A DNA stretch of 64,000 nucleotides, taken from the NCBI GenBank assembly GCA_027627225.1, contig CM051029.1, positions 23,393,851 through 23,457,850 on the forward strand, in the 5' to 3' direction. Numbering within the stretch: position 1 is the first letter of the stretch; each line of letters begins with the position of its first letter. This document shows positions 52,301-64,000 of the stretch, piece by piece. Both the position numbers and the translations under genes were made by a program. Origin of the DNA: Congeria kusceri (lineage: Eukaryota > Mollusca > Bivalvia > Myida > Dreissenidae). The notes under the pieces are model-generated. The model was not told the origin of the DNA and searched no databases. It worked only from the letters and a program-made list of their open reading frames with translations.

Positions 52301-53030
52301 TTTGGTCTGAACCTTTTAAATACAACGTTTACGTGCATCTCAACCAGGAAAGAATAACCGCGCTGTGAACTTTGCAAACTGACTTTGAATTCATTCCCTT
52401 GATACGAATATTTCATTGAGCAACTTGATGCAAGAATCTACAATTGTGCATTCTTTAAAGTAAAACCAATATTACATACCCGTTTATTTGCTGTAAGCAT
52501 AAATTATATGCCAACAAAACAACAAATACTTTAACTATAATTCAATATTTTCTGGCGACATTTTGGGATAACATAATAATGCTACACATACCCATATATA
52601 CTGTACATACCATACCCACATAATTTGATCACTTACTTACATACTATATATTGATACCCCGCTTCATGAACTATTGCTACTTGAACAGCTGACCGAAAGA
52701 TTTTCACCGATGGTGTTGAAGACTTACCATATCGCGCGTGCCGTCGGAGGGCTCGGGGTACCGGTTTGCTGCATCTCCCGGAGTATTTATGTGACGTAAG
52801 CCGTCACGTGACTGCCTCAGTTCATCAATTTCGTTGGTCAGTTTAACGATGAGTATCGTGCAATACACGCACCAACAGATCACCAAAACTCCGAACACCG
52901 TGATTGTTATTGATGTCCTGATATACCACTTTCGACAATTACATGTCATGTTCACTTTTGTTTTCTCCAAACATTCGCCTATGTTGCCTTGGAATTCAAG
53001 CATTTTAATCCATGCACTAAGTTTGATCAC
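49374..53030 (-). CDS. TNF-superfamily ligand gene C (five exons, 289 aa)
   Basis: Exons: 53030-52728, 52253-52146, 51928-51853, 51485-51367, 49637-49374; the sum is 870 nt, in frame (phases 0, 0, 1, 0). Residues about 39-63 are a type II transmembrane segment flanked by cysteines, then a short stalk. Exon 2 is lysine-rich and contains R-M-K-R at 118-121, a furin-type site. Exon 3 carries A-A-H-F, the entry strand of the TNF domain. Exon 4 has W-V-K-N-S and G-T-Y-L-I-Y-A-Q, and exon 5 has a cysteine pair (F-C-R-Q, N-T-C-S) and ends G-T-F-F-G-A-V-L-L. I chose the exon 5 acceptor at CTGTTTAAG (49638-49639) because the AG 20 bases upstream gives an immediate stop, and because the chosen one yields 87 residues, as in gene B's second terminal exon. 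The last intron (1.7 kb) holds a 41-bp array. Likely a membrane-anchored or shed cytokine. Confidence 0.87.
49855..51170. repeat. 41-bp minisatellite in the last intron of gene C, about 32 copies
   Basis: The unit is 41 bp (CATTGTTCACGATCAATGCG, ACGTTGTATTACTCGTCATG, T). Two blocks differ: left (about 49960-50330) has GTATTGCTCGTC and TTTACG or CTTACG, while right (about 50340-51090) has GTATTACTCGTC and GTTCACG. The plus strand has no stops in any frame over most of its length, so frames of up to 432 codons are open by chance; all read the same 41-residue super-repeat. Confidence 0.95.
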
Positions 53031-54084
53031 TTCGTCGATTGCAATTGCTGGTTCAATAATTTTTAACGTACAGTGTAAACAACCATATTATCTATGTTTA
53101 ATAGTATATCGACATGATCGTGTTATGTAGACTGCATTATGACCCAATTTCGCGTGTAAACGCATTGACTTTATTAGAAACTGGCACTGTATTGTAAAAT
53201 GTATGTTCTGTCTTTGTTATTTAATTAAGATAGTGTAAGATTGCTTAAAACAAAACGTATCTTATATAGGGAGCTGTCATTGAGGGAAATGGTTTAAAGA
53301 TACCCCAAACTGCATCTTAAATAGTTGTATGTGTACCCGGAAGTAATATTTGTAGGTCATTATGCCAGCAACCAATGAATATTTATCGTAATATTTTCAT
53401 CAACGTGGATTTGAAAGAAATGTTACATAGTGACTTCGGGGAATAAATAATAGATGAAGTTAAAAATACCCGTCTACTACCTACTAAGTGCAGTATGACT
53501 TGATCAACATTGTGTTCGGTTAGTGCATTTTTAGATTACATGAAGACTGATGAATTCCGAGATAACACCATTGACGTCCGAAAATAAAAAGACCTAGTGA
53601 TTCAGGCTTGAGTCGTGAAATCGATATAAGTATGCGACCAGAGGAATCTATAAGCCATTTTGAGGCACCTCCCATATGCGCAATTGTTCAACAAGTTTCG
53701 AGTTTTGCGACAGAATACATACCTGGTGCTGAGAAGTCACTACCTGACTTCAAATTTGTTCAATACATGCTATTTAACGAACACTGTGATGAAGCGAGGG
53801 TATCTAGTATATAGAATGCACTACACACAGTATGTTTAGTGATTTCAGATTTCTGTACGTATTTATTCTATGGGTAATTGTAGAAAGCATATTTTCACGA
53901 GCGACCACAAAATAAATATAATCTCGACAAGGTCAATTCAACACTTTTATTTTGTCCCAAAAATGTTAACAATTCTGACAAAAACAAGAACGATTAAAAT
54001 GTAAAAAAACACAGAGTGAAATTATTAAATATGTCCCTTTAACTCATCCTTTATTTAAACGATTGTGACATCATTTACATTAAA

Positions 54085-54215
54085 CATGAGGAGAGGTAAG
54101 TAATGCAATGGGACAAGATGAGAGGTAAGTAATGCAATGAGACAATATGAGAGGTAAGTAATGCAATGGGACAAGATGAGAGGCACGTCTTGCAATGGGA
54201 CAAGATGAGAACTAA
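54085..54215. repeat. 29-bp tandem repeat, about four copies
   Basis: The unit is GAGAGGTAAGTAATGCAATG plus GGACAAGAT, with small changes. It lies about 400 bases beyond the stop codon of gene D, so it could be within its 3' UTR or the C-D spacer. Between gene C's first exon and gene D's last (53031-54624) I see no other gene. Confidence 0.8.
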
Positions 54216-54624
54216 GTAATGCAATTGGACGAACATGCGCGACAAATGATAAATGCAGATGGCAAGTAAGGCGACTTCAAGACAATGATACACACAGATA
54301 AATGATGAATTAAAAGCACACGCAAGCAACACTACCAAAGTAATAAATACTTTCAAACGAGGTATCACAGTCACATTAATATTAATCTTTCAGATTTTGG
54401 AAAGCACCAATGACAATCATCAGCGAAGACTATATAACATAGTCAACGTGAATGAATAGCCTAGCAGTCATGCAGGTTAAGCTAAGAGAAAGGTCTACAT
54501 AGTGTTTGTCTACAGACTTTACCAGTCAAGCAAACCGGCATGTCTATTCATTTCAATGTCTTTCTTTCGGTTTAAACACATTAACGAGTTATCAACCCCA
54601 TTTATCTCGGGGCCTCCTAGATAT

Positions 54625-57600
54625 TTATGTTCCACCCTTTTGCTGTTGTTGCTTCACACTCTTCTCGCCTGAAGACCCCAGCATCCTGCTGAGTTGTATC
54701 ACCCCAAAGTATGAACCATTGCCCAGAATGATCTCTGCCCTCCGCCCGTGGATCTCTATGACGTCATTAGCGTTCAGCCGAACCACGCCCTGCACGAAAC
54801 ACGATTGCAGGCTGTCAGCCATGCCGCCAGCCTGAAACATGCCGTTCTGACAATAGAACCTTTTGATGACGCTGTTGTCGTTGCCCCTCTTCGTTTCTAT
54901 AGACAAATACTTGTCGTTGCTGATACCTTGGTTCAAACACTGAAATAAAAAAGTGAAACTATAGCATGATACAAAATAATGTATATTTAAAGTTAAATTT
55001 TTTTTTAACTGTAACATATTTATAAATAAAACATTTATTAAAACAAAAATCCAGCGGTGTTACTGTAGTGGAATATCCAGGTGTAATTGTAATGGTCGGC
55101 TTTTAAATAAATCATTTTTAAGAGTTTTGAAAACTTATCTATCACTATTATCAAACTTATCGAATTTGCTATATGAATTGTATATATGGCATTTTCTTAT
55201 ATGATTGTTTGCATAAGTACATACGTTTAAACTACTCACATGTATCATTACCACGTATTTTAACGTACATACTCGTACAGATTTACTTTCAATAATCAGT
55301 GACAACGAGCGTACAAACACAATTGTGTCTCCTACCATTGCATACACCAGGTAGACCCCGTCCTCCTTGACGTTTGCCCGCCCGGTTTCATTGCTGTAGG
55401 TGACGGGCGAGGAGGCGTCATCCACCCAGGGAGCCGGTTGGAATATCCGCAATGCACTCCCTTCTTTACCCGAATTATCTAACAAGAGGAAGAACAGTCC
55501 ATACATTGCGATACATTGTGCTTAAGAAAACAGATGGTTTGGCAGAGATGATACAATGGTAACATTGATAGTGGTGACTATTATTTTTACTAAGACTGGT
55601 GGTAGAAACACACTGTTAACGATATTGTCGACATGTAAAATAAAAATAATACTCTAACTTGCCCTTCTAAGCAATGAGAGTTACATTTTAATGTTTCAAA
55701 TATGCTCAGTTGTAAAATTGAACAACATTAGTAAACATACCAACTCATAAATATACTGGACAAGACAACAGTTTATTTTCTAAATATAGGCCACCGGTCA
55801 AAAAGCATGTAATAAAACTGTACCAATAAAATACGCATATACAGGTATATCACATCAACCCCTGGCCATGGCAATTATGAACCTGCCAAATTACATCGCA
55901 GTGGATTAGTGATGCTGCTTAAGGTCTGAAGCGGAACTTTTCATTTACAAGCTTGAACTGTTATCTTAGCAGCAAACCGCTGCCATAGCTGAAAAGCGTT
56001 ACCATAGCAGCAGATCAAAGAAATGTGAAACAGCAATGAGAGCACTGAAAGTAAACGCCCCCAATCACCGACAGAGTAAGTGGGTAACAATTAGGGTTTA
56101 CTTGGAATAAATGTTCTGTTTAAACACAACGTTCCTTCCATTGCTAATATGTATGTGCATGGATCTGTAAGATATACGTTGCAATATTTTTCATGGCCTG
56201 TTGACTGCAGGTCAGCTCATACAATTCTGAACTTATCGCGATATTTTAGTCGTTTATAAACCTTAAGATAATTAGACATTACCTGAAAATTTAATGATGA
56301 TTTATTTCACTAAATGCGCAGCAACTTTTGCTGTAGCTAAAATAGCGATTATTTTTGAAGAAATACATTTAGAAAACGACATGTAAATTGAAGGTGAAAG
56401 CGGAAGTTAAAACTGTATTTACCAACAATTTCATATTCGTTATAATTTTTCCCAACCAATTCTCTCAAACGATCGTCATCTACATTGGTTTCAAAGTGGG
56501 CTGCAGAAATTCTTTAATACATCAATAACTACAGACTGTTGTATAATAGTTGTGATTGTTTTGTTTTTTAGAAAATATATACATCACTAAGTAATTCGAA
56601 AATACATGTATATCACCAATTATCAGTTCTACAGGTGGTAACATGTTCTATTAATATAAAAAGACTACATAAATGTGTGTTTAAACATTCACACAGTTTA
56701 TACGATATCCAACATCTCAAGAAGTCGATCAAAGCTTACGAAGAAGAGCAATATGTGACGAACATTTTACTGTCATTGTTGATAGCTATCAGCATTTGTG
56801 ATTACGACAACTAGTTGACTGTTTTACCTGCTTTCCCTCCCTCAAAATGGGCCGCCATCAGGCCAGTGTGTCCTCTATGAGTGGAAGGTCGGCTGGCCTG
56901 CAAGTAGAGTGGTAACTCGGATCATCGGTCAGTGATAGGGCACAGAAGCATCCATGTTCAACGTGATGGCTTGATTTCGTGCAATATTGCATGATTGGTT
57001 CATCACAAATATGCTTACTGACAGCTCCATAATGGACAAAAACATACAGGTACGGTATCTTGTTTAAAATAACAAACTAACGACATTATTTAAATCGTTC
57101 ATACACATTCTTAAAGAACTCTTTGGCTATGGTTAACTAACCAAATTCACTCGCTCACTGTATTACTCGTACTTATAGTTTGTTTGAATATTTATTTGGG
57201 AGACATATATACCTAAACTAGTTGTACCTGAAAACGTTATGTTTTATGTAAGTTGCACAAGATGCGAGTAAATGAGTTAATGTTATAGATAGTGTAAACC
57301 CACAAGGAACAAAATAAATCTTTAGTTATTTAACATTACACGTTCATGCATTTTATCTGTATGTGTTATCAGTTTGGTGCGTACGTGTGTACAATGTATG
57401 TGATTGTTTTAGCTAATGACAGCCAAGTTATCAATCATAAACATATTGACCTAAATTATCGTTTCGCAGAAAAGTTGGCGAAAGTATTTCATATGAAACA
57501 ATCAGGTCAATTATTGGTCGCGTCCAGTGAAGGTCCACTATTGTATGACCGTGTCAGTTACCTGGTGGACGGTGTGATTCAGGACAGCAAGTCGCTCGCT

Positions 57601-59307
57601 GAGATCTCTGTGGAAGGATTCGTTGAGGGCAGTCAGCCTCTCACCCAGACTTTTGATAAGCTTGGACACTGAAGAGAAATATACATGGCCGTCAATGTAG
57701 ATTATAATAAAGCGTTTAGTTTTGAAAATTGCATCAAATAACATGCACATTTTACTGAACAAATAGGATATATGTAGCATACGTTTCCTCATGCTCTTGT
57801 TGCCTTTCTTTGGCTTTTCGTTTTTTGGTTTCTTTGCACTTCGAGTGATGCGGGGTCTTGTCTGAAACAAAGTTGTCGCATTTGATATCACAGGCTTCAT
57901 AATATTAGCATCGGTACAACAACACACTGTCAAATCGTATGTAGCAGTTAAAGCCGCAGTCCCCAGAGTATAATTCAATACATCTTACATTGGCATTAGT
58001 TCTAATGAACGTAAATGCCGTTTATTGGACTAAAAACTGTTTCTTATTTACGAAAGGCAATTTATGTCTATGTTCGAAGACGCTTGGTACGAACGGAATA
58101 CACACTAATGTACACGCTGATTTACTCCACAGGCATCACCAGCTATCGCATACAGAAACAATAAGATAACAAAATAAGAAAACGTTATTATTTTACCGAT
58201 TTCAATGCGTTTTTTTGTGTGTATTTTGAGCGGTTAGATGTCCATCAGAAACGATTTCTGCAAAGTTTAATTTTTATTACATATTTATGGACTGTTGCTT
58301 TAAGAGTACGGCTGTATAAAGAATCGTCGTTCGGTTTTCGTTATGTTATAAGCCCTTTATAAGCGATACTTTGTTTACTGTGATAAATTATGCAATAAGA
58401 TAAGTAGATAAGCAGATATCAACATTATTCAGTGCAATATAGTATTATACAAACTTAAAAAAGTTAAAACCATCAAACACTTATTAATCGTATTATTGGT
58501 TTATATGCCTTACTCACAGCCAGAAAACTACAGCAGTAACACAACACTATTATAAACTTTTAGTTTCCAAAGCTACAACAAAGCATTCATAAACAAAGCA
58601 ATGCTTCTTACTTTCAGTTCGCTGTCCGCGTCCAGACTCCGGTCGACAGCCCCGCTGTCTGTCTCAAGATCGCCGGCTTCACTGGCTCCTGACCCCTCTA
58701 GTTCTTTCTCCTCGTCGTCACCGTCTAATACTTCAAAGTCATCAATATCCTCATCAGCTGCATCATGTTCTACATCTACTGCTGTTTCCATTACATTTTC
58801 GATATCATAATAATCATCGTCCACTGAATCATCAACATATTCTTCCTCTTCCTCTTCACTGCCCACATGATCATCGTCAAGAGTATCTAGAGAATCAGAC
58901 TCGCCATGATCGGATTTCGGAGAGTCGACTATTACATCTGCAAAACTCTCACTATCAGCAGACGACAACACCTGAGCGCTCGTTCCTTCTATCTTAAGCG
59001 CTTTGTTTATGTAATGTACTCTCTGTGCGCCTGTATGCGTGGTCGGCGTGCTCTGCGCGGGATACAGATGGGGTCCGAAAGTTCCGCTCCCCGCGTTCAG
59101 CGGCGCGGCGCTCATTGCGGCCCAGCTTTGATAACAGACTACCGCGGCCGCCACCGACACGGCGCTGGTTACCACGCATACGACCACACTGGCGGCGATC
59201 AAAATCGTAACTCTTCTAGAAAGAGTCCTCGTGTCCCTCTCGTACAAATCTCCATTAGACATCATTGAAAGGTTACGATTTTCCAATAATTTACCGTATT
59301 CATCCAT
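54625..59307 (-). CDS. TNF-superfamily ligand gene D (seven exons, 495 aa)
   Basis: Exons: 59307-58612, 57861-57783, 57668-57562, 56897-56828, 56500-56423, 55478-55336, 54939-54625; the sum is 1488 nt, in frame (phases 0, 1, 0, 1, 1, 0). Residues about 33-58 are a type II transmembrane segment. The rest of exon 1 is an unusually long stalk with an aspartate/glutamate-rich region at about 140-215. Exon 2 is basic (R-I-T-R at 236-239, a weak furin-type match). Exon 3 (about 259-294) has leucine heptads and probably forms a trimeric coiled coil. Exons 4 and 5 each carry A-H-F-E, the entry strand of the domain. Exon 6 has W-V-D-D and G-V-Y-L-V-Y-A-M. Exon 7 has a cysteine pair (F-Y-C-Q, Q-S-C-F) and S-Y-F-G-V-I-Q-L, then an extra tail of about 20 residues with a glutamine run. 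The longest of the cluster; exon 5 could be skipped without a frame change. Confidence 0.88.
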
Positions 59308-59309
59308 GT

Positions 59310-60930
59310 TAACTATATTATTGAAAACGAAGAGTTAAACTTGTATAAAAGTACACCTTGAGGTACTCACAGTGGATACAGTAGGTAGAGAAATAGATTA
59401 AACGTTGCGTTGCAGCAACAACTTTATAATAACACTTTTTAACGTGATATGCGATTAATTTATACGCTTTGCATATGTTCATTCCAGTGTTAGAAATGGG
59501 TCATTTTGGAATCCGGTTATTACCTTTAGAGTTTATATTCAGTATTGAGCTATATATGAGTCAATAACCCACATAATACGTATGTTTGGTTGGAATGCCC
59601 AGTTATGACAAGATGACAATCACTTTAGGACATTAATTTTGTATTGGTTCAGGTTTAGTACTACGGAATTTAATTGTCAATATCCGACAAAAGACCTTGA
59701 CGGTGTATCTGTACTTATCATAGTTGTAGTTTGGAGTGCTTTGTTACAGCTGATGGTAATATTCGATACTGAAATATAGGGAAATTACTTCAGTGACTAA
59801 CGTAGGAGCTAACTATCAATTGGCTATTGGGCATTGACAACAGTTTCGTTTTCTCACAGAATACTCACAGTCTTATTCGTCGTAGGACATCATGAGGGTT
59901 AAGAATGGGTATGTTTACTTTCTTGCAGTCTTAAAGTGGTTTTACCCTTAAAGTCAGTATACAGCTGTGAGATGTATGTACACTTTAATAATTAGCAATC
60001 ACATTTAACGGTATTACAAGTATGTCTATAAAGTCAAAACAATTCATAACTATACTTTCATACATGAATAGTGATTACTGAATAGTGAAACAGTGAAAAC
60101 TCATTGTATACGAAATATAAACATGTTTAATAAAGGCGATCTTTCAATGTAAGTTTTTTTTTTACATTTTGTGTATAGTTAATACCACGTGTAGCTATCA
60201 TATAAAAGTCTGTATTAGTTAAACTTTATATATTAAATCAGAATAGAGTTAAATACATGTGTTAATATTAATAATTACAATGTGTAATATTATGATGTTG
60301 TTCAATTCAATCACATGTACAGGCCAACAATGTCTGAGGTTATATTACAAATGATGGGAAAACCAGCTTGAGGGCGGGCGGAAAATCTAGTTTTACTTCG
60401 AATATCAGGTTTTTTATTTTATAATTTCACTTGAATTCATAAACGAGGGTAACCTATTATTACCCCGATCTCGTGTTTACATTACACAAGGTATGAGTAT
60501 TATCGTTATGGTATTTTATACGAACGTTGTACTATAGCGATTGTACCATTCATTGTTGTCGCTGACAGATTTCGTCTGAGGGAACGACCTTTCTGTCACA
60601 TGGGTCAACGCGAAGAACTCGTGCCAAAGTTCTTACACGTTGTTATTCGCTCACTTTGTTACCTCCGCGAAGGAAGTTATATATGTTTTCGTTTTTCTGT
60701 TTGTTAGTAAGCAACTATAATTACGCAAAAACTATTAACGGATTTGTATTTATTTCTGGGAAGACTGTGAATGGGCCAATGAACACAGTATAAGATTTTG
60801 TTGTGATAAGTAATCACCGTCTAGATCCAGGATTGTTTTTAAAGAATTCTTTATTATTGGGCTAATTGGCACATTATGTTGTAAAATTAATTCATTGCAT
60901 ATCCCATGGGTTGAATAAGCTGCCTTGGTG
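59310..60930. other. region upstream of gene D, no gene seen
   Basis: It should contain gene D's promoter. I could not place core elements with confidence. No exon, tRNA or array is visible. Confidence 0.45.
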
Positions 60931-60934
60931 GAGC

Positions 60935-61240
60935 CCATTGCTTTCTAGTGTCCTGTCAGTCCGTATATAGCTTTCTAGTGTCCTGTCAGTCCGTATATAG
61001 CTTTCTAGTGTCCTTTCCGTCCGTATATAGCTTTCTAGTGTCCTGTCAGTCCGTATATAGCTTTCTAGTGTCCTGTCAGTCCGTATATAGCTTTCTAGTG
61101 TCCTGTCAGTCCGTATATAGCTTTCTAGTGTCCTGTCAGTCCGTATATAGCTTTCTAGTGCCCTGTCAGTCCGTATATAGCTTTCTAGTGTCCTGTCAGT
61201 CCGTATATAGCTTTCTAGTGTCCTGTCAGTCCGTACATAG
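60935..61240. repeat. 30-bp tandem array, about ten near-identical copies
   Basis: The unit is CTTTCTAGTGTCCTGTCAGT plus CCGTATATAG. Copies differ at only two or three positions in total, so the array is young. It is bracketed by an inverted pair, AGCTGCCTTG at about 60919 and CAAGGCAGCT at about 61242. Confidence 0.95.
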
Positions 61241-62061
61241 TCAAGGCAGCTGATCCATACGGAAGATCGGAAATATCTACAGCAAAAAAACGCTACTGAA
61301 CTTCGTCGGCGATTTTCTATTTTGTTTTATGTGGAATATTAAAACTGTTCATGATTAAAACTGCGTTGTGAGTATGCATGCTATCAGTATATAATCTCGC
61401 CACAAATATGTAGCACCTTTGAATTGTAGTAGGTTATACATTTCAAAATGGTTTCCGTGATTGAATGCCAACTAAATATATCCTCCGGCGGGATTCCCTA
61501 CACGAAATCCACAAATCCCACGAAATATTTTCCTTATCACCATTAACACCAATCCGCTCTCTCATTCACAGGGAAACGGTCGTGGTGTTTCATATCCGTA
61601 CGTATATTCGGATAAGTAGGATTTAAGTTCCCGCAAATGTTCGAACTGCCGGATTATTTGTGATGTTTTGGTTGGATGTAAGTAGGATTCGATAGGTCAA
61701 TACAGCGTTTCTGTGGGTGTTTGTACAACTATTTTCCGTGTTTTATGTTTCCTTTATTGTTTTTATTTTCGCTTAATTCGATTTCTACAAAGTTTATGGC
61801 TCATTGTCATTCAGTGTATTGGCAAGTAAGAGCAATCTGCCAGAAATGATGCAATATAAAATAGATGCGTTGTTAGGATAATATGTTATTTTAACTTTCG
61901 AAAAACTTTGAGTCTGTAGGTGTATAACTTCCTATTTCTATAGTATATAAACAATATTAAATATAATATTGAAAATAATTTAGAAACCGGATTTCATTAA
62001 TATCTTTTAAGGCGGTTAGTTCAAATTCTGTACAATTTACAATTATCAGTATTTGTAAAGA

Positions 62062-62249
62062 AAAATAACACAATAAAATAACATTTAATAATTTGTTTAA
62101 TTCAGTTGTGATGTTAAATGATACATGTATGTTATATGCACAACTCTGTGAGTACAAAATAACAGAATAAAATAACATTTAATAATTTGTTTAATTCAGT
62201 TGTGATGTTAAATGATACATGTATGTTATATGCACAACTCTGTGAGTAC
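62062..62249. repeat. 94-bp tandem duplication
   Basis: Two adjacent copies (62062-62155, 62156-62249) are identical except for about two bases (AATAACACAATAAA against AATAACAGAATAAA). A recent duplication in AT-rich DNA; not coding. Confidence 0.9.
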
Positions 62250-62602
62250 ATCTCTTACTATTTGATTTACAGCTACATGTACAATATTAATAACAGTTAA
62301 AGGAATATGAATATCACCATGTAAACTTTGGACATACAGACATCAGCTGCTTTTTTTTATATTTCATATTTGTTTGTATCATTGGGAATGTCACAATATG
62401 GGAATGTGACACAAGTTCAGTATGGATATCATACAAGGCTTACAAGCCCACTGGGGATAAAACCATTGCCTAGGATGTTCTTACAAAACATTAGTTTTGG
62501 CACAAAAAACATATTATGAATGTCTCAAAACCTAATATGTAACGCTCTCACATATTGGGAATTAAGAGAAATTACGATTAGTCGAAACTGTAAGTTACTT
62601 TA

Positions 62603-62911
62603 TCGTGGAAACACAAAGTGGACATGTTCATAGAACTGAAATACACGTTCCTTCCACGAAGCAGCCTATCGGACCTATTTTGGGACATACACAATGAGCT
62701 GATTGAAGATCTTTATTTAGACGGGCTGTACATTCAGTCGAACTTTTCTATACATAGCCAATATCGTACTGAGCTCGCCCTAAATACCCGGCCAGAATAC
62801 ACCCCACTCAAGGCTGCCGATATGTACAGTATTGAGTACACTGTTGAAGTCCCGTCGTCTGGTTTAAAATCGTCGGCAGTTGTTCAAAGTGTCGCAACTT
62901 TTTTTTTCTAG
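62603..62911 (+). CDS. hypothetical open frame, unrecognised
   Basis: This is a 97-codon plus-strand frame starting at 62618. It is richer in charged residues and more protein-like than its surroundings (D-L-F-W-D-I-H-N-E-L, then Y-L-D-G-L-Y-I). It has no family motif that I recognise, no clear splice borders, and ends in a T-run (F-F-F stop). It could be a single exon, a transposon remnant or chance. The flanks (61300-62600 and 62911-63260) hold nothing else I can support. Confidence 0.22.
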   Translation, partial: SWKHKVDMFIELKYTFLPRSSLSDLFWDIHNELIEDLYLDGLYIQSNFSIHSQYRTELALNTRPEYTPLKAADMYSIEYTVEVPSSGLKSSAVVQSVATFFF

Positions 62912-63261
62912 ATGCCTGTCAAAATGCGGTTTGAATACAATTTGATTAATGTGCCAATGAAAAAAAAATCAAATAGCTCTACATATTTATAATTCATTGC
63001 AATGATATTGCACTGAATCAATAAACAAGCCTTTAAGTAGCGCATTTTCAAAAAATGAAGGACTGTATTTTCTGAAATCTGTACTCTGAATATGCGCATA
63101 TTTTATATACTGCGTTGTTTGCGTGACATGCTTACTGCCAATACATGTACCGTTTACATAATGCGTCATAGCAAACTTGTATATTTACAGGGGTAGTGTA
63201 CATACAATCTGCATTCAATGTTATCTTAAATAGTCCAAACACTGTTATCAAGTTTAAGTGG

Positions 63262-63360
63262 CATCATTTAGGAAGAGCTGTTTAGGTGTAAGGAATATGC
63301 TCTCCACCCGGCGGTCAGGGGTTCGTGACCCCTACTCGGGGAATATTCAAGTGAGATTCT
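63262..63360 (+). mobile_element. possible tRNA-derived SINE head
   Basis: The text GGGGTTCGTGACCCCTA at about 63327-63343 resembles a tRNA T-arm with internal promoter box B. A weaker box A-like region (GTTTAGGTGTAAGGA) lies about 45 bases upstream. No full cloverleaf can be folded by eye, so a SINE remnant is likelier than a tRNA gene. Confidence 0.35.
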
Positions 63361-64000
63361 TCTCAAAGAAATCAAGTACTGGTTCTACCCAGGAAACGAA
63401 ATTGTCTAAAAAGTATCAGGCTTTCGACATAATCATGATAAAATTACACAAAACTTAAAGCGACACTATAAGAATAATTAGACGATATTTTATGAGTTCA
63501 CTGGCGTGCACTGCCAAATGAACTGTGTGGAAAACCTGGACTCTCCAACCGTCATCAGATCAGGGGCAGTTTTCAGCAGGCATTCTAGACACTATCTTAG
63601 ACATTTTTACTAAAGAGTAAAAGTTAAATTAGTTCAATCAATATAAATCAATATATGTATGTGTTGTTCATATTCGAAAAATAAATTTTTATAACTGCAT
63701 GATGTCATTTTACTATGTAAAATAATGCTGCACTGTTTCTATATTAATGTTCAGGAAAGATCATTTTTAGTTTTAAGAATAATGAACTACTCCAATAACG
63801 AACTACTCATTGTATTTCTCCCTACTTTCAATATCTTGGTAGACATATATAGTTGTATGCAAACTACTTAATGCAAACGCAATAATTTGCATAACATTCT
63901 ACGTGTTGACTGCTCCTGAACGGACCGAAATAGCCGATATAGCTATTACATTTGGAGGTGTCTATTGTTAGTGCTTCGTATCCTGCAAAGGTAAAAGTAG

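Noticed and set aside
58601..59268. Serine-rich and arginine-rich frames opposite gene D exon 1
   Set aside because: Antisense or off-frame readings of the acidic and hydrophobic coding sequence.

Overview
The window looks like genomic DNA of an invertebrate animal, most plausibly a bivalve mollusc. It is AT-rich and intron-bearing, with short exons bounded by GT/AG. It holds many kinds of minisatellite, and a dispersed repeat near 11.7-12.3 kb (GGGCAATAACTC / GACGGACGGACG / TATGCCCCCGAAG motifs) of a type I associate with bivalve genomes. The organism call is inference. Nothing is bacterial; there is no operon or CRISPR.

Main content: a head-to-tail cluster of TNF-superfamily ligand genes, all on the minus strand. 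Three complete, in-phase models could be built by hand: B (31317-36027, 385 aa), C (49374-53030, 289 aa) and D (54625-59307, 495 aa). Model A (14292-18936) has all six exons but carries an apparent 1-nt frameshift in exon 5. Downstream of A lies an intact three-exon TNF-homology-domain (THD) set (6629-8567) with no visible transmembrane or stalk exons. It is phase-compatible with A's stalk exons, so it could be an alternative head or a 5'-truncated paralogue. Downstream of B lies a second terminal THD exon (30152-30415) in the same phase as B's own last exon, and further on a decayed third one (about 29762-29905).

Shared architecture: exon 1 encodes a type II transmembrane segment and proximal stalk. 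A following exon is basic and carries a furin-like site (RRKR, RHKR, RMKR, RITR). The remaining exons encode the trimerising THD. A and the 6.6-8.6 kb set share one THD intron pattern (three THD exons joined at phases 1, 2, 2). B, C and D share another (a short entry exon, a middle exon ending Y-A-Q/M at phase 0, and one large terminal exon). This suggests two old subfamilies side by side. The encoded proteins would be membrane-anchored or shed trimeric cytokines; the window shows no receptor genes.

Layout: 1-640, plus-strand remnant of an Ikaros-type C-terminal zinc-finger pair with an in-frame TGA; 0.6-3.6 kb, no gene seen; 3.6-6.0 kb, 63-bp minisatellite; 6.6-8.6 kb, orphan THD exons; 8.6-13.2 kb, 42-bp and 19/20-bp arrays with an inserted dispersed element; 14.3-18.9 kb, gene A; 19-25.5 kb, 27-bp and 15-bp arrays and a TA-flanked inverted-repeat element; 25.5-29.3 kb, 53-bp satellite between two direct repeats; 29.8-36.0 kb, gene B and its extra terminal exons; 36-49.4 kb, intergenic with many arrays, including a 38-bp array carrying about a dozen TGACGTCA sites; 49.4-53.0 kb, gene C, with a 41-bp array in its last intron; 54.6-59.3 kb, gene D; 59.3-64 kb, no convincing gene, a 30-bp array and a possible tRNA-like SINE.

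Exon boundaries were placed by eye from splice consensus, reading phase and cross-paralogue alignment. No database or transcript evidence was available.
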